64,000 nucleotides of DNA from an uncultured Sphingomonadales bacterium. GTDB taxonomy: Bacteria; Pseudomonadota; Alphaproteobacteria; Sphingomonadales; Sphingomonadaceae. This document shows, one piece after another, positions 41,914 through 51,595 of the stretch. The stretch spans positions 124,001 to 188,000 of the forward strand of contig CAIMDB010000007.1 of NCBI GenBank assembly GCA_903839675.1. Direction: 5' to 3'. Position 1 is the first letter of the stretch; every line of letters starts with the position of its first letter. The notes beneath the pieces were generated by a model. That model was not told the origin of the DNA. It ran no database searches and was given only the letters and a program-made list of their open reading frames with translations. Made by a program: the position numbers and the translations under genes.

Positions 41914-43161
41914 ATGGCCGACCCCACCAGCACGCGCGCGCCCAGCGGAGCGACAGGCGTTCTGGTATTGGATTCGGGCGATATCCTATGGGGCAAGGGC
42001 TTTGGCGCGGCGGGTGCTGCGGTCGGTGAAGTCTGCTTCAACACCGCGATGACCGGCTATCAGGAAGTGATGACCGACCCCAGCTATGCCGGGCAGATCA
42101 TCAACTTCACCTTCCCGCATATCGGCAATGTCGGCACCAATCCCGAAGACATTGAAGCGACCAACCCGCACGCACTGGGTTGCATCGTCCGGCAGGACGT
42201 GACGGACCCCTCCAATTTCCGCAACACGCAGCATTTTGATGCATGGATGAAGGCGAATGGCCGCATCGGCCTGTCGGGCATCGATACACGTGAGTTGACC
42301 CGCATCATCCGCATGAAGGGCGCGCCAAACGGCGTGATCGCCCATGCACCCGATGGTGTGTTTGATATCGCCGCCTTGCTGTCTCAGGCGCGCGGCTGGC
42401 CGGGGCTGGAGGGCATGGACCTCGCCAAGGACGTGACGACGCTGCAGAGCTATGGGTGGGATGAAGGCCTTTGGAAGCTGGGTGAGGGCTATGCAAAATC
42501 CCCCCTCCCGCCTGCGGGAGGGGCCGGGGGTGGGCCTGCCTCCCTCGAACCCACCCCTAACCCCTCCCGCAAGCGGGAGGGGGACTATCGCCCCAAGGTC
42601 GTTGCCATTGATTATGGCATCAAGCGCAACATTCTTCGCAATCTGGTCGATGCCGGCGCGCAGGTGACGGTCGTTCCGGCCAGCGCGAGCTTTGATGACA
42701 TCATGGCGCACAGACCCGACGGCCTGTTCCTCTCCAACGGCCCCGGTGATCCGGCGGCAACGGGCACCTATGCCGTGCCGGTTATCCAGCAATGGCTGGC
42801 GACGAAGAAGCCGCTGTTCGGCATTTGCCTCGGTCACCAGATGCTCGGCCTCGCCATTGGTGCGACAACCGAAAAGATGCATCAGGGCCACCGCGGCGCG
42901 AACCATCCGGTCAAGCGGCTCGACGATGGCGCGGTTGAAATCACCAGCATGAACCACGGTTTTGCGGTTGATGCAGACACGCTCCCCGCCAATGCCCGCG
43001 CGACGCATGTCTCGCTGTTCGATGGCTCCAATTGCGGCTTCGAACTGACCGACCAGCCCGCCTTCAGCGTCCAATATCACCCCGAAGCGTCTCCCGGCCC
43101 GCAGGACAGCCACTATCTGTTCGAAAAGTTCGTGGGGATGATGGGAACCAAAAATGCCTAA
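41914..43161 (+). CDS. carA: carbamoyl-phosphate synthase small subunit with in-frame palindrome insert
   Basis: This is a 415-residue glutaminase subunit that passes ammonia to CarB, feeding arginine and pyrimidine synthesis. Order: small-subunit N-terminal domain (ending [20 protein letters not shown], residue about 187), an unusual Gly/Pro-rich linker at 196-224, and a class I GATase domain with the catalytic Cys in GICLGHQML and the His/Glu pair in QYHPEASPG. Most small subunits are about 380-395 residues. The linker coincides exactly with two interspersed palindromes. AGGAG lies 10 bases before the ATG. The stop overlaps carB by 8 bases. Confidence 0.96.
   Translation: MADPTSTRAPSGATGVLVLDSGDILWGKGFGAAGAAVGEVCFNTAMTGYQEVMTDPSYAGQIINFTFPHIGNVGTNPEDIEATNPHALGCIVRQDVTDPSNFRNTQHFDAWMKANGRIGLSGIDTRELTRIIRMKGAPNGVIAHAPDGVFDIAALLSQARGWPGLEGMDLAKDVTTLQSYGWDEGLWKLGEGYAKSPLPPAGGAGGGPASLEPTPNPSRKREGDYRPKVVAIDYGIKRNILRNLVDAGAQVTVVPASASFDDIMAHRPDGLFLSNGPGDPAATGTYAVPVIQQWLATKKPLFGICLGHQMLGLAIGATTEKMHQGHRGANHPVKRLDDGAVEITSMNHGFAVDADTLPANARATHVSLFDGSNCGFELTDQPAFSVQYHPEASPGPQDSHYLFEKFVGMMGTKNA
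42499..42585. repeat. pair of interspersed palindromes inside carA
   Basis: Two elements of the CCCCTCCCGC family face each other: 42500-42535 (cores CCCTCCCG-CCTGCGGGAGGGG then GGGTGGG) and 42550-42584 (ACCCCTAACCCCTCCCGC then GCGGGAGGGGG). Together they span 87 bases, 29 codons, and keep the carA frame. Confidence 0.85.
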
Positions 43162-46100
43162 AAGAACAGACATCTCCTCCATCCTCATCGTAGGCGCGGG
43201 TCCGATCATTATCGGGCAGGCGTGCGAGTTCGATTATTCGGGCACGCAGGCCGTTAAGGCGCTGAAGGAGGAGGGCTATCGCATCATCCTCGTCAATTCG
43301 AACCCGGCGACGATCATGACTGATCCCGAGTTGGCGGATGCGACCTATATCGAGCCGATCACGCCCGAAATCGTGGCGAAGATCATCGAGAAGGAGCGGC
43401 CCGATGCCATCCTGCCGACGATGGGCGGGCAGACCGCGCTCAATACGGCGCTCGCGCTGTTCAACGATGGCACGCTCGCCAAATATGGCGTTGAGATGAT
43501 CGGCGCGGATGCCGAGGCGATCGACAAGGCGGAAGACCGCATCAAGTTCCGTGATGCGATGGACAAGATCGGTCTGGAATCGGCGCGGTCCGGCATTGCG
43601 CACTCGCTTGAAGAAGCGTTGGCCGTGCTGGAGCGCACAGGCCTTCCCTCCATCATCCGCCCCAGCTTCACCATGGGCGGCACCGGCGGCGGCATTGCGT
43701 ACAACCGTGAAGAATTCGTCCAGATCGTGACCGGCGGGCTTGATGCCTCGCCAACGACGGAAGTGCTGATCGAAGAATCGCTGCTCGGCTGGAAAGAATA
43801 TGAGATGGAAGTCGTCCGCGACCGGAACGACAATGCCATCATCATCTGTTCCATTGAGAACATTGACCCGATGGGCGTCCATACCGGCGACTCGATCACG
43901 GTGGCGCCTGCGCTGACGCTGACCGACAAAGAATATCAGATCATGCGCAATGCCAGCATCGCCTGCTTGCGGGAAATCGGTGTCGAAACAGGCGGTTCCA
44001 ACGTTCAGTTCGCAGTCAATCCGAAGGATGGCCGCCTGATCGTGATTGAAATGAACCCACGCGTGTCGCGCTCTTCGGCACTCGCGTCCAAGGCCACCGG
44101 CTTCCCGATTGCCAAGGTCGCAGCCAAGCTGGCCGTGGGCTATACGCTCGATGAGATCGACAACGACATTACGGGCGCGACGCCCGCCTCGTTTGAACCG
44201 ACCATCGACTATGTCGTGACCAAAATCCCGCGTTTCGCTTTTGAAAAGTTCAAGGGCGCCGAACCGATCCTGTCGACGGCGATGAAGTCGGTCGGCGAAG
44301 TGATGGCGATTGGCCGCAACATCCACGAATCGATGCAGAAGGCCTTGCGCGGGCTGGAAACTGGCCTTGTCGGCTTCAACTATATCGATGAACTGAAAGG
44401 CGCATCGAAGGACAAGCTCGCCTCCGCTTTGTCGCGGGCCACGCCTGACCGGCTTCTGGTCGCCGCCCAAGCGCTGCGCGAAGGCATGACGGTTGCCGAA
44501 ATCAACGCGATTGCGTGCTTTGACCCTTGGTTCCTTGAGCGGATTGAGGAAATCGTGGCCGCCGAACGTGACGTCGCGGAAAACGGTATCCCGCAGGATG
44601 CAGTCGGCCTGCGCCGCCTGAAGGCAATGGGTTTTTCCGATAAGCGGCTGGCCTATCTGGCGCTCGAGTCAGCGCATCTCAAGTCCGGTATGGAACGTGC
44701 CATCGCGCATGGGTCCGGCCTGATTCACGATGCAGTGCGCGCCATGACCGGCGGCGTGACCGAGAAGGAAGTGCGCGACTTGCGTCACCGGCTTGGTGTC
44801 CGCCCCGTATTCAAGCGGATCGACACCTGCGCGGCCGAGTTTGAAGCCAAGACGCCGTACATGTACTCGACCTATGAGGCGCCGACCTTTGGGGCGCCTG
44901 CCTGCGAATCGCAGCCGACGAACCGCGAGAAGATCGTCATTCTCGGTGGTGGCCCGAACCGCATCGGGCAGGGGATCGAGTTCGATTATTGCTGCTGCCA
45001 CGCCTGTTTCGCGCTGGAAGAAGTCGGCTATGAAACCATCATGGTCAACTGCAACCCGGAAACGGTGTCGACTGACTATGACACATCGGACCGCCTCTAT
45101 TTCGAGCCGCTGACCGCCGAAGACGTTTTGGAAATCCTGCATGTCGAGCAGCAGAACGGCAAGCTGAAGGGTGTGATCGTCCAGTTTGGCGGGCAGACAC
45201 CGCTCAATCTGGCGCGCGCGCTGGAAGAGGCGGGCATCCCCATTCTCGGAACGTCGCCGGACGCGATCGATTTGGCCGAAGACCGTGAGCGCTTTGCGTC
45301 GCTCGTCAACAAGCTGAAGCTCAAACAGCCGGCCAACGGCATTGCCCGCAGCCGGGATGAAGCCATCGCCGTCGCAGACCGCATCGGATATCCTGTTCTG
45401 ATGCGCCCCAGCTACGTGCTCGGTGGCCGTGCAATGGAGATTGTCGACACGCAGGCGCAGCTCGAAAACTACATTCAGACTGCGGTGATCGTCTCGGGCG
45501 ACTCGCCGGTGCTGATCGACAGCTATCTGCGCGATGCCATCGAAGTGGACGTCGATGCGATTGGTGACGGTGTTGATGTCGTCGTGGCCGGTATTCTCCA
45601 GCACATTGAGGAAGCGGGCGTCCATTCGGGTGACAGCGCGTGCACCTTGCCGCCGTACAGCCTGCCCAAGGACATTATTGAGGAAATCCGCCGACAGGCG
45701 GATGCGCTGGCGCGTGCGCTCCATGTGCGCGGCCTGATGAACGTCCAGTTCGCGGTGAAGGATGGCGATGTCTATCTGATTGAAGTCAATCCGCGCGCCA
45801 GCCGCACCGTGCCGTTCGTTGCCAAGGCCATCGGTGCGCCTATTGCCAAGATCGCCGCACGCGTGATGGCAGGCGAGATGCTGAAGGACCTGCCACCGAT
45901 CAACCTCGACATTGATTATATCGCGGTCAAGGAAGCGGTCTTCCCGTTCGCGCGCTTCCCCGGGGTTGATCCTGTCCTCTCACCGGAAATGAAGTCCACC
46001 GGCGAAGTCATGGGAATTGATCAGGATTTTGCCATTGCCTTTGCCAAGGCGCAGCTTGGCGCGGGCGTCCGTCTGCCGGATGGAGGCAAGCTGTTCGTCT

Positions 46101-46489
46101 CGGTAAAGGACACCGACAAGCCGATCATCCTGCCCGCCGTGAAGCAGGTTCAGGACCTTGGCTTTATCGTGTGTGCGACAGGCGGCACGGCGGACTATCT
46201 GGTTGCGAACGGCATCGAGGTGGAACGCGTCAATAAGGTCGCGCAGGGCCGCCCGCACATTGTCGACAAGATTAAGGACGGTGAAATCGACCTGATCTTC
46301 AACACGACCGAAGGGTGGCAGAGCTTGAAAGACTCCGAAGATATCCGCCGTTCTGCGTTGATGGGCAAGGTGCCATACTTCACCACAGCGGCCGCTTCGG
46401 TCGCCACTGCACAGGCGATTGCGGCGTTACGTGACCGAAAGCTTGAAGTTAGGCCATTGCAGGCCTATCATTCAGGCAACGCACGTTAA
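43154..46489 (+). CDS. carB: carbamoyl-phosphate synthase large subunit
   Basis: This is an 1111-residue subunit with two homologous ATP-grasp halves that make carbamoyl phosphate from bicarbonate, ammonia and two ATP. The first half starts [20 protein letters not shown], the second [20 protein letters not shown]. The C-terminal allosteric (MGS-like) domain is from about 965, with [12 protein letters not shown]. The length is in the normal range. It is coupled to carA by an 8-base overlap. Confidence 0.97.
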   Translation: MPKRTDISSILIVGAGPIIIGQACEFDYSGTQAVKALKEEGYRIILVNSNPATIMTDPELADATYIEPITPEIVAKIIEKERPDAILPTMGGQTALNTALALFNDGTLAKYGVEMIGADAEAIDKAEDRIKFRDAMDKIGLESARSGIAHSLEEALAVLERTGLPSIIRPSFTMGGTGGGIAYNREEFVQIVTGGLDASPTTEVLIEESLLGWKEYEMEVVRDRNDNAIIICSIENIDPMGVHTGDSITVAPALTLTDKEYQIMRNASIACLREIGVETGGSNVQFAVNPKDGRLIVIEMNPRVSRSSALASKATGFPIAKVAAKLAVGYTLDEIDNDITGATPASFEPTIDYVVTKIPRFAFEKFKGAEPILSTAMKSVGEVMAIGRNIHESMQKALRGLETGLVGFNYIDELKGASKDKLASALSRATPDRLLVAAQALREGMTVAEINAIACFDPWFLERIEEIVAAERDVAENGIPQDAVGLRRLKAMGFSDKRLAYLALESAHLKSGMERAIAHGSGLIHDAVRAMTGGVTEKEVRDLRHRLGVRPVFKRIDTCAAEFEAKTPYMYSTYEAPTFGAPACESQPTNREKIVILGGGPNRIGQGIEFDYCCCHACFALEEVGYETIMVNCNPETVSTDYDTSDRLYFEPLTAEDVLEILHVEQQNGKLKGVIVQFGGQTPLNLARALEEAGIPILGTSPDAIDLAEDRERFASLVNKLKLKQPANGIARSRDEAIAVADRIGYPVLMRPSYVLGGRAMEIVDTQAQLENYIQTAVIVSGDSPVLIDSYLRDAIEVDVDAIGDGVDVVVAGILQHIEEAGVHSGDSACTLPPYSLPKDIIEEIRRQADALARALHVRGLMNVQFAVKDGDVYLIEVNPRASRTVPFVAKAIGAPIAKIAARVMAGEMLKDLPPINLDIDYIAVKEAVFPFARFPGVDPVLSPEMKSTGEVMGIDQDFAIAFAKAQLGAGVRLPDGGKLFVSVKDTDKPIILPAVKQVQDLGFIVCATGGTADYLVANGIEVERVNKVAQGRPHIVDKIKDGEIDLIFNTTEGWQSLKDSEDIRRSALMGKVPYFTTAAASVATAQAIAALRDRKLEVRPLQAYHSGNAR

Positions 46490-46577
46490 CTCCCCTTCAG
46501 ATTAAGAAGTGCGGGTGGCCACCGTAACAGGGGCCGCCGGGGAAAAGTTTTGACGCTGATACGAGAAGGTTAGCCAC

Positions 46578-47054
46578 ATGGCTTCGCATGAAAAAGTCCC
46601 GATGCTCGACGAGGGCTACCGCAAGCTTGGTGATGAGCTGCAGCGCCTGAAATTGGAGCGTCCTCTCATCGTGGACGCTATTGAAGAGGCGCGTGCGCAC
46701 GGCGATCTCTCTGAAAACGCGGAATATCACGCGGCAAAGGAGCGGCAGGGACAGGTTGAGGCGACCATCGCCCATATCGAAGACCAGCTGGCCCGCGCCC
46801 AGATCATTGATCCTAAAACCCTGTCCGGCAACCGCGTGATGTTCGGCGCGACAGTCACCTTGATGGATGAGGATGACAAGGAAGTCCGCTACCAGATCGT
46901 GGGGCAAGTCGAAGCCGACGCGAAGGCGGGCCGGATTTCTTACAACTCCCCCCTCGGCAAGGCGCTCATCGGGCGCACCGTTGAGGATGAAGTGGAAGTG
47001 ACGGTCCCGTCTGGCGACAAATATTATCAGGTCGCGAAGGTCGAGTTCATCTAG
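46578..47054 (+). CDS. greA: transcription elongation factor GreA
   Basis: This is a 158-residue factor that rescues backtracked RNA polymerase by stimulating transcript cleavage. The coiled-coil N-terminal domain ([36 protein letters not shown] with the tip acidic residues) and the FKBP-like C-terminal domain ([20 protein letters not shown]) are intact. It follows carB after 88 bases, a common pairing. The Shine-Dalgarno sequence is AGAAGG. Confidence 0.97.
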   Translation: MASHEKVPMLDEGYRKLGDELQRLKLERPLIVDAIEEARAHGDLSENAEYHAAKERQGQVEATIAHIEDQLARAQIIDPKTLSGNRVMFGATVTLMDEDDKEVRYQIVGQVEADAKAGRISYNSPLGKALIGRTVEDEVEVTVPSGDKYYQVAKVEFI

Positions 47055-47055
47055 C

Positions 47056-47676
47056 ATGCAGGACGGCCCCGCCGGTCCCGCACTTCGCATCATCGCCGGG
47101 CTGACCATCGTTGCCTGGGGCTTGCAGATGCTATTCTGGCCGTTGGAATATGCGGCCCTTGTGGCGGGCTTTGTGCCCGCGCGCTTTGTGATGGATGTCC
47201 CGGCGCTCGACATCATTCCGCGTTTTCTCACGCCCTTGTCCGCAACATTGGTCCATGGCGGATTCCTCCACCTTTTGATGAACCTTTTGACGTTCTGGTA
47301 TTGCGGGAAGCTGGTTGAGCACGTTCTTGGCAGTGGCCGCCTCGTTACGCTTTATGTCGTCGGCGCCTATGGGTCCGCAGGTCTCCAATATCTTGTGGGA
47401 TCAGACCAGCCGATGATCGGTGCAAGTGGCGCGATTTCCGCCGTCGTCGGCGCTTATGCGATGCTGTTCAGCACATCGGAGGCAAAGAGTTGGGGTCCGT
47501 TTTCGGCAGAATCTATGCGCGCCTTGTGGCTGCTTGCGGGCTGGGTTGGCGTGCAGTGGCTGATTGGCATCGCCAGTGCGGGGTCCGGCTATAGCGTCGC
47601 CATCGCTGCGCACATTGGCGGCTTTATCGCTGGATTGGTGCTGGCCAAGCCGCTGCTTTACCGCGCCTCTTCCTGA
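47056..47676 (+). CDS. rhomboid family intramembrane serine protease
   Basis: This is a 206-residue, six-helix membrane protein. The catalytic Ser is in the GASGAISAVVG motif and the His in AAHIGGFIAG; the HGGFLHLLMNLLTFWY segment with the conserved His/Asn is also visible. Rhomboids cut transmembrane helices; the substrate is unknown. It begins one base after the greA stop, so is probably cotranscribed. A large inverted repeat separates it from the convergent mfd gene. Confidence 0.9.
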   Translation: MQDGPAGPALRIIAGLTIVAWGLQMLFWPLEYAALVAGFVPARFVMDVPALDIIPRFLTPLSATLVHGGFLHLLMNLLTFWYCGKLVEHVLGSGRLVTLYVVGAYGSAGLQYLVGSDQPMIGASGAISAVVGAYAMLFSTSEAKSWGPFSAESMRALWLLAGWVGVQWLIGIASAGSGYSVAIAAHIGGFIAGLVLAKPLLYRASS

Positions 47677-47766
47677 ACCGTTTGCCCTGAGCCTGTCGAA
47701 GGGCCGCTCTTTCGCTGTTCCCCAAAATGGAAGGACAGGGCTTCGACAAGCTCAGCCCGAACGGTT
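47676..47766. repeat. large inverted repeat between convergent rhomboid and mfd genes
   Basis: The left arm (47676-47704, AACCGTTTGCCCTGAGCCTG...) pairs imperfectly with the right arm (about 47736-47766, ...AAGCTCAGCCCGAACGGTT) over about 28 positions, closing a roughly 30-base loop. TTCGACAAGCTCAG elements of this type are dispersed across many proteobacteria. It could end transcription from both sides. Confidence 0.75.
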
Positions 47767-47774
47767 TGCATTGG

Positions 47775-50700
47775 TCAGCCCGCGATCTTCGCCAATCCCC
47801 GTGACAGCTGCAGAATGCCATGGAGCCGCGCTTTCGGGTCCGCCCAGGCGCGGGTGATGCTCAGGCGCATGTCGGGCCGCAGCTTGGCCGTATCGCCAAG
47901 CCTAGCGACATAGGCGAGCAGGCCATCGACCTTCGGGAAGGTGTCGTTCCAGAAGGCCACCAGCGCCCCGCGCGGACCGACATCGATTTTGGCGATATGT
48001 GCCGTCTTTGCGTTCAGCTTGATCTGGATGAGGGTCAGCAGATTCTCGGTCGGCTCCGGCAGGTTGCCGAACCGGTCGATCATTTCCGCGCCAAAGGCTT
48101 CAATGTCCTGCACCGTCTCCAACTCGTTCAGGCGGCGATACAGGCCCATGCGCAGATCAAGGTCGGGGACATAGGTGTCGGGGATGAGAACCGGCGCATC
48201 GACGGTAATCTGAGGTGAAAGGTCGCGCACGCTGACATTGGCAAGCCCACCCGCCTTGGCGTCCATGATCGCCTCTTCCAGCATCGACTGGTACAGTTCA
48301 AAGCCGACCTCGCGAATATGGCCTGACTGTTCATCGCCCAAGAGGTTGCCTGCGCCACGAATATCGAGGTCATGGCTCGCCAATTGGAAGCCCGCACCCA
48401 GGCTGTCGAGGTCGGACAAGACCTTCAGCCGCTTTTCGGCGGTGTCGGTCATCAACCGGCTCGGTGCGGTCGTCAGATACGCATAGGCCCGCGTCTTGGA
48501 CCGACCGACACGTCCGCGCAGCTGATAGAGCTGGGCAAGGCCGAAGCGATCCGCGCGGTGGATGATCATTGTGTTCGCGCTCGGAATATCGAGGCCGCTT
48601 TCGATGATGGTGGTAGAGACAAGCACGTCGTAGCGCTTGTCGTAAAAGGCCGACATCCGCTCTTCAACGTCACCCGGCGCCATCTGGCCATGGGCGACGA
48701 CATATTTGATTTCCGGCACTTCGGTGCGCAGGAACTCTTCAATATCGGGAAGGTCGGCAATGCGCGGCGTGACAAAGAAGCTCTGCCCGCCGCGATAATG
48801 CTCACGCAGCAACGCCTCGCGCAGCACGATCTTGTCCCAGGGCATCACATAGGTGCGCACGGCAAGCCGATCGACCGGCGGCGTCTGGATGACGGACAGC
48901 TCGCGCAGGCCCGACATCGCCATTTGCAGCGTGCGGGGGATGGGGGTCGCGGTCAGCGTCAGGACGTGGACGTCAGCCTTCAGCGCTTTTAGCTTTTCCT
49001 TATGGACGACGCCGAAGCGCTGCTCTTCATCCACAATGACGAGGCCGAGCCGCTTGAAGGCAATGCCCTTGGACAGCAAGGCGTGCGTGCCGATGACGAT
49101 ATCGATGGTGCCGTCTTCCAGCCCCTCACGCGTGGCCTTGGCCTCGACCGAGCCGACAAGGCGGGACAGGCGGCCGATGTTGAGCGGGAAGCCTTGGAAA
49201 CGTTCAACGAAATTCTGGAAATGTTGCCGGGCGAGAAGGGTGGTCGGGCAAATGAGCGCGACTTGCATGCCAGCCATCGCGGCGATGAACGCGGCACGCA
49301 GCGCGACTTCAGTTTTGCCGAAGCCGACGTCTCCCACGACGAGCCGGTCCATCGGCTTGCCCGCGGCCAGATCCTCGATCACCTCCGTAATCGCGCGCTC
49401 CTGATCATCGGTTTCCTGATAGGGGAAGCGGTTGACGAATTCGGCATAATGCTGCGAATCCGGCTCGGCCACGTCGCCCGCGCGCAAGGCACGTAGCGCG
49501 GCAGTGGCGATGAGTTCGCCCGCAATTTCGCGGATGCGTTCACGCATCTTCGCCTTGCGGCGCTGCCAAGCCTCGCCGCCCAGACGGTCCAGCGCTACAC
49601 CGTCACTGTCGCTGCCATAGCGGGAGAGGACGTCGATGTTCTCGACAGGCACATAGAGTTTGTCACCGCCCGCATAAGATAGCGCCACGCAATCATGCGG
49701 CGCCTGCGACACGGGGATCTGGGTCAGCCCTTCATAGCGGCCGATGCCGTGTTCGGTATGGACGACAAGATCGCCGGGTGAGAGCGTCGCCAGCTCCGCC
49801 ATGAAGGCATCGGCGGACTTCTTGCGCTTGGCGCGACGGACAAGCCGGTCACCCAGCACGTCCTGTTCTGACAGGACGGCGATATTGGGCGCGGTAAACC
49901 CATGATCGAGCGGCACGACGACCAGCGCGACGCGGATTTCGTCCTTCCGCTTGCGCGGGGCGCCGACGAAGCCCTGCGCTTCCTGCCAACTATCGAGCAG
50001 CACGGCGCCGGGCAGCCCATGATCCGCCAGCAAACCTGTCAGCCGGTCGCGGGAGCCCTTGGAATAGCAGGCGAGCACCATGCCCCGTTCATTGTGCGCC
50101 AGCCCTGTGGCGTGCGCTGTGAGCGCATCATAGACATTGTCACCATTGGTCCGCTCCGGCGCAAAATCACGCGGGCCATCAATGCCGAAATCGATAACCG
50201 TGTCCGACGGCGGCTCATGGAACGGCGACGCCAGATGGATCGACTGGTTGACGATCGCTGTGTCCCACTGTTTGTGCGAGAGATAGAGCGCGTCAGGTGT
50301 GAGGGGGCGGTAGCTGCCGGGGTCTGCCGACTGCGCCTTTTCGCGGTTGCCATAATAGTCGGCAATCGCCTCAAACCGGCCCTCAATTGCGCCGTCAACG
50401 CCAAGTTCGCGGACAATCAGCGGCGCGTCACCCAGATGCTCGAACAATGTGGTCAGCTTGTCTTCAATCAGCGACAGCCAATGGTCCATGCCCGCCAGTC
50501 GCCGCCCTTCGGAGACGGCCTGATAAAGCGGATCGCCTGTCGCGGTCGCGCCGAACAGGTCACGGTATCGCGTCCGGAAGCGCTTGATTCCCTCTTCATC
50601 GAGCAGAGCTTCAGAGGCGGGGAGGAGAGTGAAGCCGTCATCCGCCCGCCCGGTGGTGCGCTGGTCCGCCGGATCAAAGGTGCGAACCGTTTCAATTTCG

Positions 50701-51260
50701 TCGCCGAAGAAGTCGAGCCGCAGCCCGTGCGGCATTCCGGACGGAAACAGATCGACGAGCCCGCCACGCACCGCAAATTCGCCTGCGTCTGCAACGGTAT
50801 CTGTGCGGACATAGCCATTGGCCTGCAACAGTTCCGCCAGCTTGTCGCGGTCGATCCGCGTGCCGGGGGCGAGGTGCGCCGTAAGCTGCCGGATGCGGAA
50901 CGGCGTCAACACGCGCTGGGTGGCGGCGTTGGCGGTCGTGATCAAAAGCTGCGGCTTGTCCGTCTTGCGCTGAAGTGCGGCGAGCGTCGCCAGACGTTCC
51001 GAGGTGACCCGCAGCGAGGGCGAGGCGCGGTCATAGGGCAGGCAATCCCAAGACGGGAAAGTGAGCACCTCAACTTCTGGGGCAAACCAGTTGGCCGCAT
51101 CCGCAAGCGCGCGCATCGACACTTCGTCCGACGCAATGAACACGGCCCGGCCATCAGCGGCGCGGGCGAGGTCCGTCATCAGCCAGGGGAGGAACCCTGT
51201 TGGCGCGCCCGCCAGTGTGAGCGGTGTTGCGGACTTGAGAAGCTGCGTGAGTTCGATCAC
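47775..51260 (-). CDS. mfd: transcription-repair coupling factor Mfd
   Basis: This is an about 1161-residue helicase/translocase that removes stalled RNA polymerase from lesions and recruits UvrA. Order: UvrB-like N-terminal region, RNA-polymerase-interacting CarD/RID domain (LSPGDLVVHTEHGIGRYEGL), RecG-like SF2 motor with Walker A in VGDVGFGKTEVAL and DEEQRFGV, then the C-terminal regulatory domain. The GTG at 51260 overlaps the sdhE stop (GTGA) and is preferred to a start at 51350 that lies inside sdhE. Confidence 0.95.
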   Translation of the reverse strand: MIELTQLLKSATPLTLAGAPTGFLPWLMTDLARAADGRAVFIASDEVSMRALADAANWFAPEVEVLTFPSWDCLPYDRASPSLRVTSERLATLAALQRKTDKPQLLITTANAATQRVLTPFRIRQLTAHLAPGTRIDRDKLAELLQANGYVRTDTVADAGEFAVRGGLVDLFPSGMPHGLRLDFFGDEIETVRTFDPADQRTTGRADDGFTLLPASEALLDEEGIKRFRTRYRDLFGATATGDPLYQAVSEGRRLAGMDHWLSLIEDKLTTLFEHLGDAPLIVRELGVDGAIEGRFEAIADYYGNREKAQSADPGSYRPLTPDALYLSHKQWDTAIVNQSIHLASPFHEPPSDTVIDFGIDGPRDFAPERTNGDNVYDALTAHATGLAHNERGMVLACYSKGSRDRLTGLLADHGLPGAVLLDSWQEAQGFVGAPRKRKDEIRVALVVVPLDHGFTAPNIAVLSEQDVLGDRLVRRAKRKKSADAFMAELATLSPGDLVVHTEHGIGRYEGLTQIPVSQAPHDCVALSYAGGDKLYVPVENIDVLSRYGSDSDGVALDRLGGEAWQRRKAKMRERIREIAGELIATAALRALRAGDVAEPDSQHYAEFVNRFPYQETDDQERAITEVIEDLAAGKPMDRLVVGDVGFGKTEVALRAAFIAAMAGMQVALICPTTLLARQHFQNFVERFQGFPLNIGRLSRLVGSVEAKATREGLEDGTIDIVIGTHALLSKGIAFKRLGLVIVDEEQRFGVVHKEKLKALKADVHVLTLTATPIPRTLQMAMSGLRELSVIQTPPVDRLAVRTYVMPWDKIVLREALLREHYRGGQSFFVTPRIADLPDIEEFLRTEVPEIKYVVAHGQMAPGDVEERMSAFYDKRYDVLVSTTIIESGLDIPSANTMIIHRADRFGLAQLYQLRGRVGRSKTRAYAYLTTAPSRLMTDTAEKRLKVLSDLDSLGAGFQLASHDLDIRGAGNLLGDEQSGHIREVGFELYQSMLEEAIMDAKAGGLANVSVRDLSPQITVDAPVLIPDTYVPDLDLRMGLYRRLNELETVQDIEAFGAEMIDRFGNLPEPTENLLTLIQIKLNAKTAHIAKIDVGPRGALVAFWNDTFPKVDGLLAYVARLGDTAKLRPDMRLSITRAWADPKARLHGILQLSRGLAKIAG

Positions 51261-51523
51261 TCGGGAATCCGGATGAAGTCGAGTTTCTGGAAAGCGACCA
51301 TCATCGGGCCCTGCCATTCGGCGGGAACGGGGATGGAACCCATGGCCCAACCGATGATATCGACGTCTTGTTCGTCCATAAGTTGCTCGAACCAGACAAT
51401 TTCCGAGTCACTCCAATTGGCAGCATGCGCGTCAAAGAAACCGCCGACCATATAGTCGGCTTCGCGGGTGCCACGGTGCCAGGCCCGGAATTTCAGTCGT
51501 TTCAGCCGCGTATCGTCTTCCAT
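51257..51523 (-). CDS. sdhE: succinate dehydrogenase assembly factor SdhE
   Basis: This is an 88-residue protein of the SdhE/SDH5 family that helps attach FAD to SdhA. The RGTREADYMVGGFF segment carries the family's RGxxE motif. An in-frame start at 51718 would add 65 unrelated residues, so the ATG at 51523 is used. It sits between recG and mfd, a typical alphaproteobacterial arrangement, and away from the sdh genes at the window start. It is divergent from recG. Confidence 0.93.
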   Translation of the reverse strand: MEDDTRLKRLKFRAWHRGTREADYMVGGFFDAHAANWSDSEIVWFEQLMDEQDVDIIGWAMGSIPVPAEWQGPMMVAFQKLDFIRIPE

Positions 51524-51595
51524 TTTCCAACGCCGATTGGCCGGCGGGCGTTTTGACGCTTGCGCAGGCTGGGGTAAGGGTGTTGCGGGATAGCC

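Noticed and set aside
43064-44470. Long minus-strand open frame (468 codons) antisense to carB
   Set aside because: It lies wholly opposite a well-conserved gene; GC-rich codon use creates long antisense frames. No family motif or ribosome site.
49902-51455. Long plus-strand open frame (517 codons) antisense to mfd
   Set aside because: Mirrors the codon pattern of mfd; no recognisable protein.
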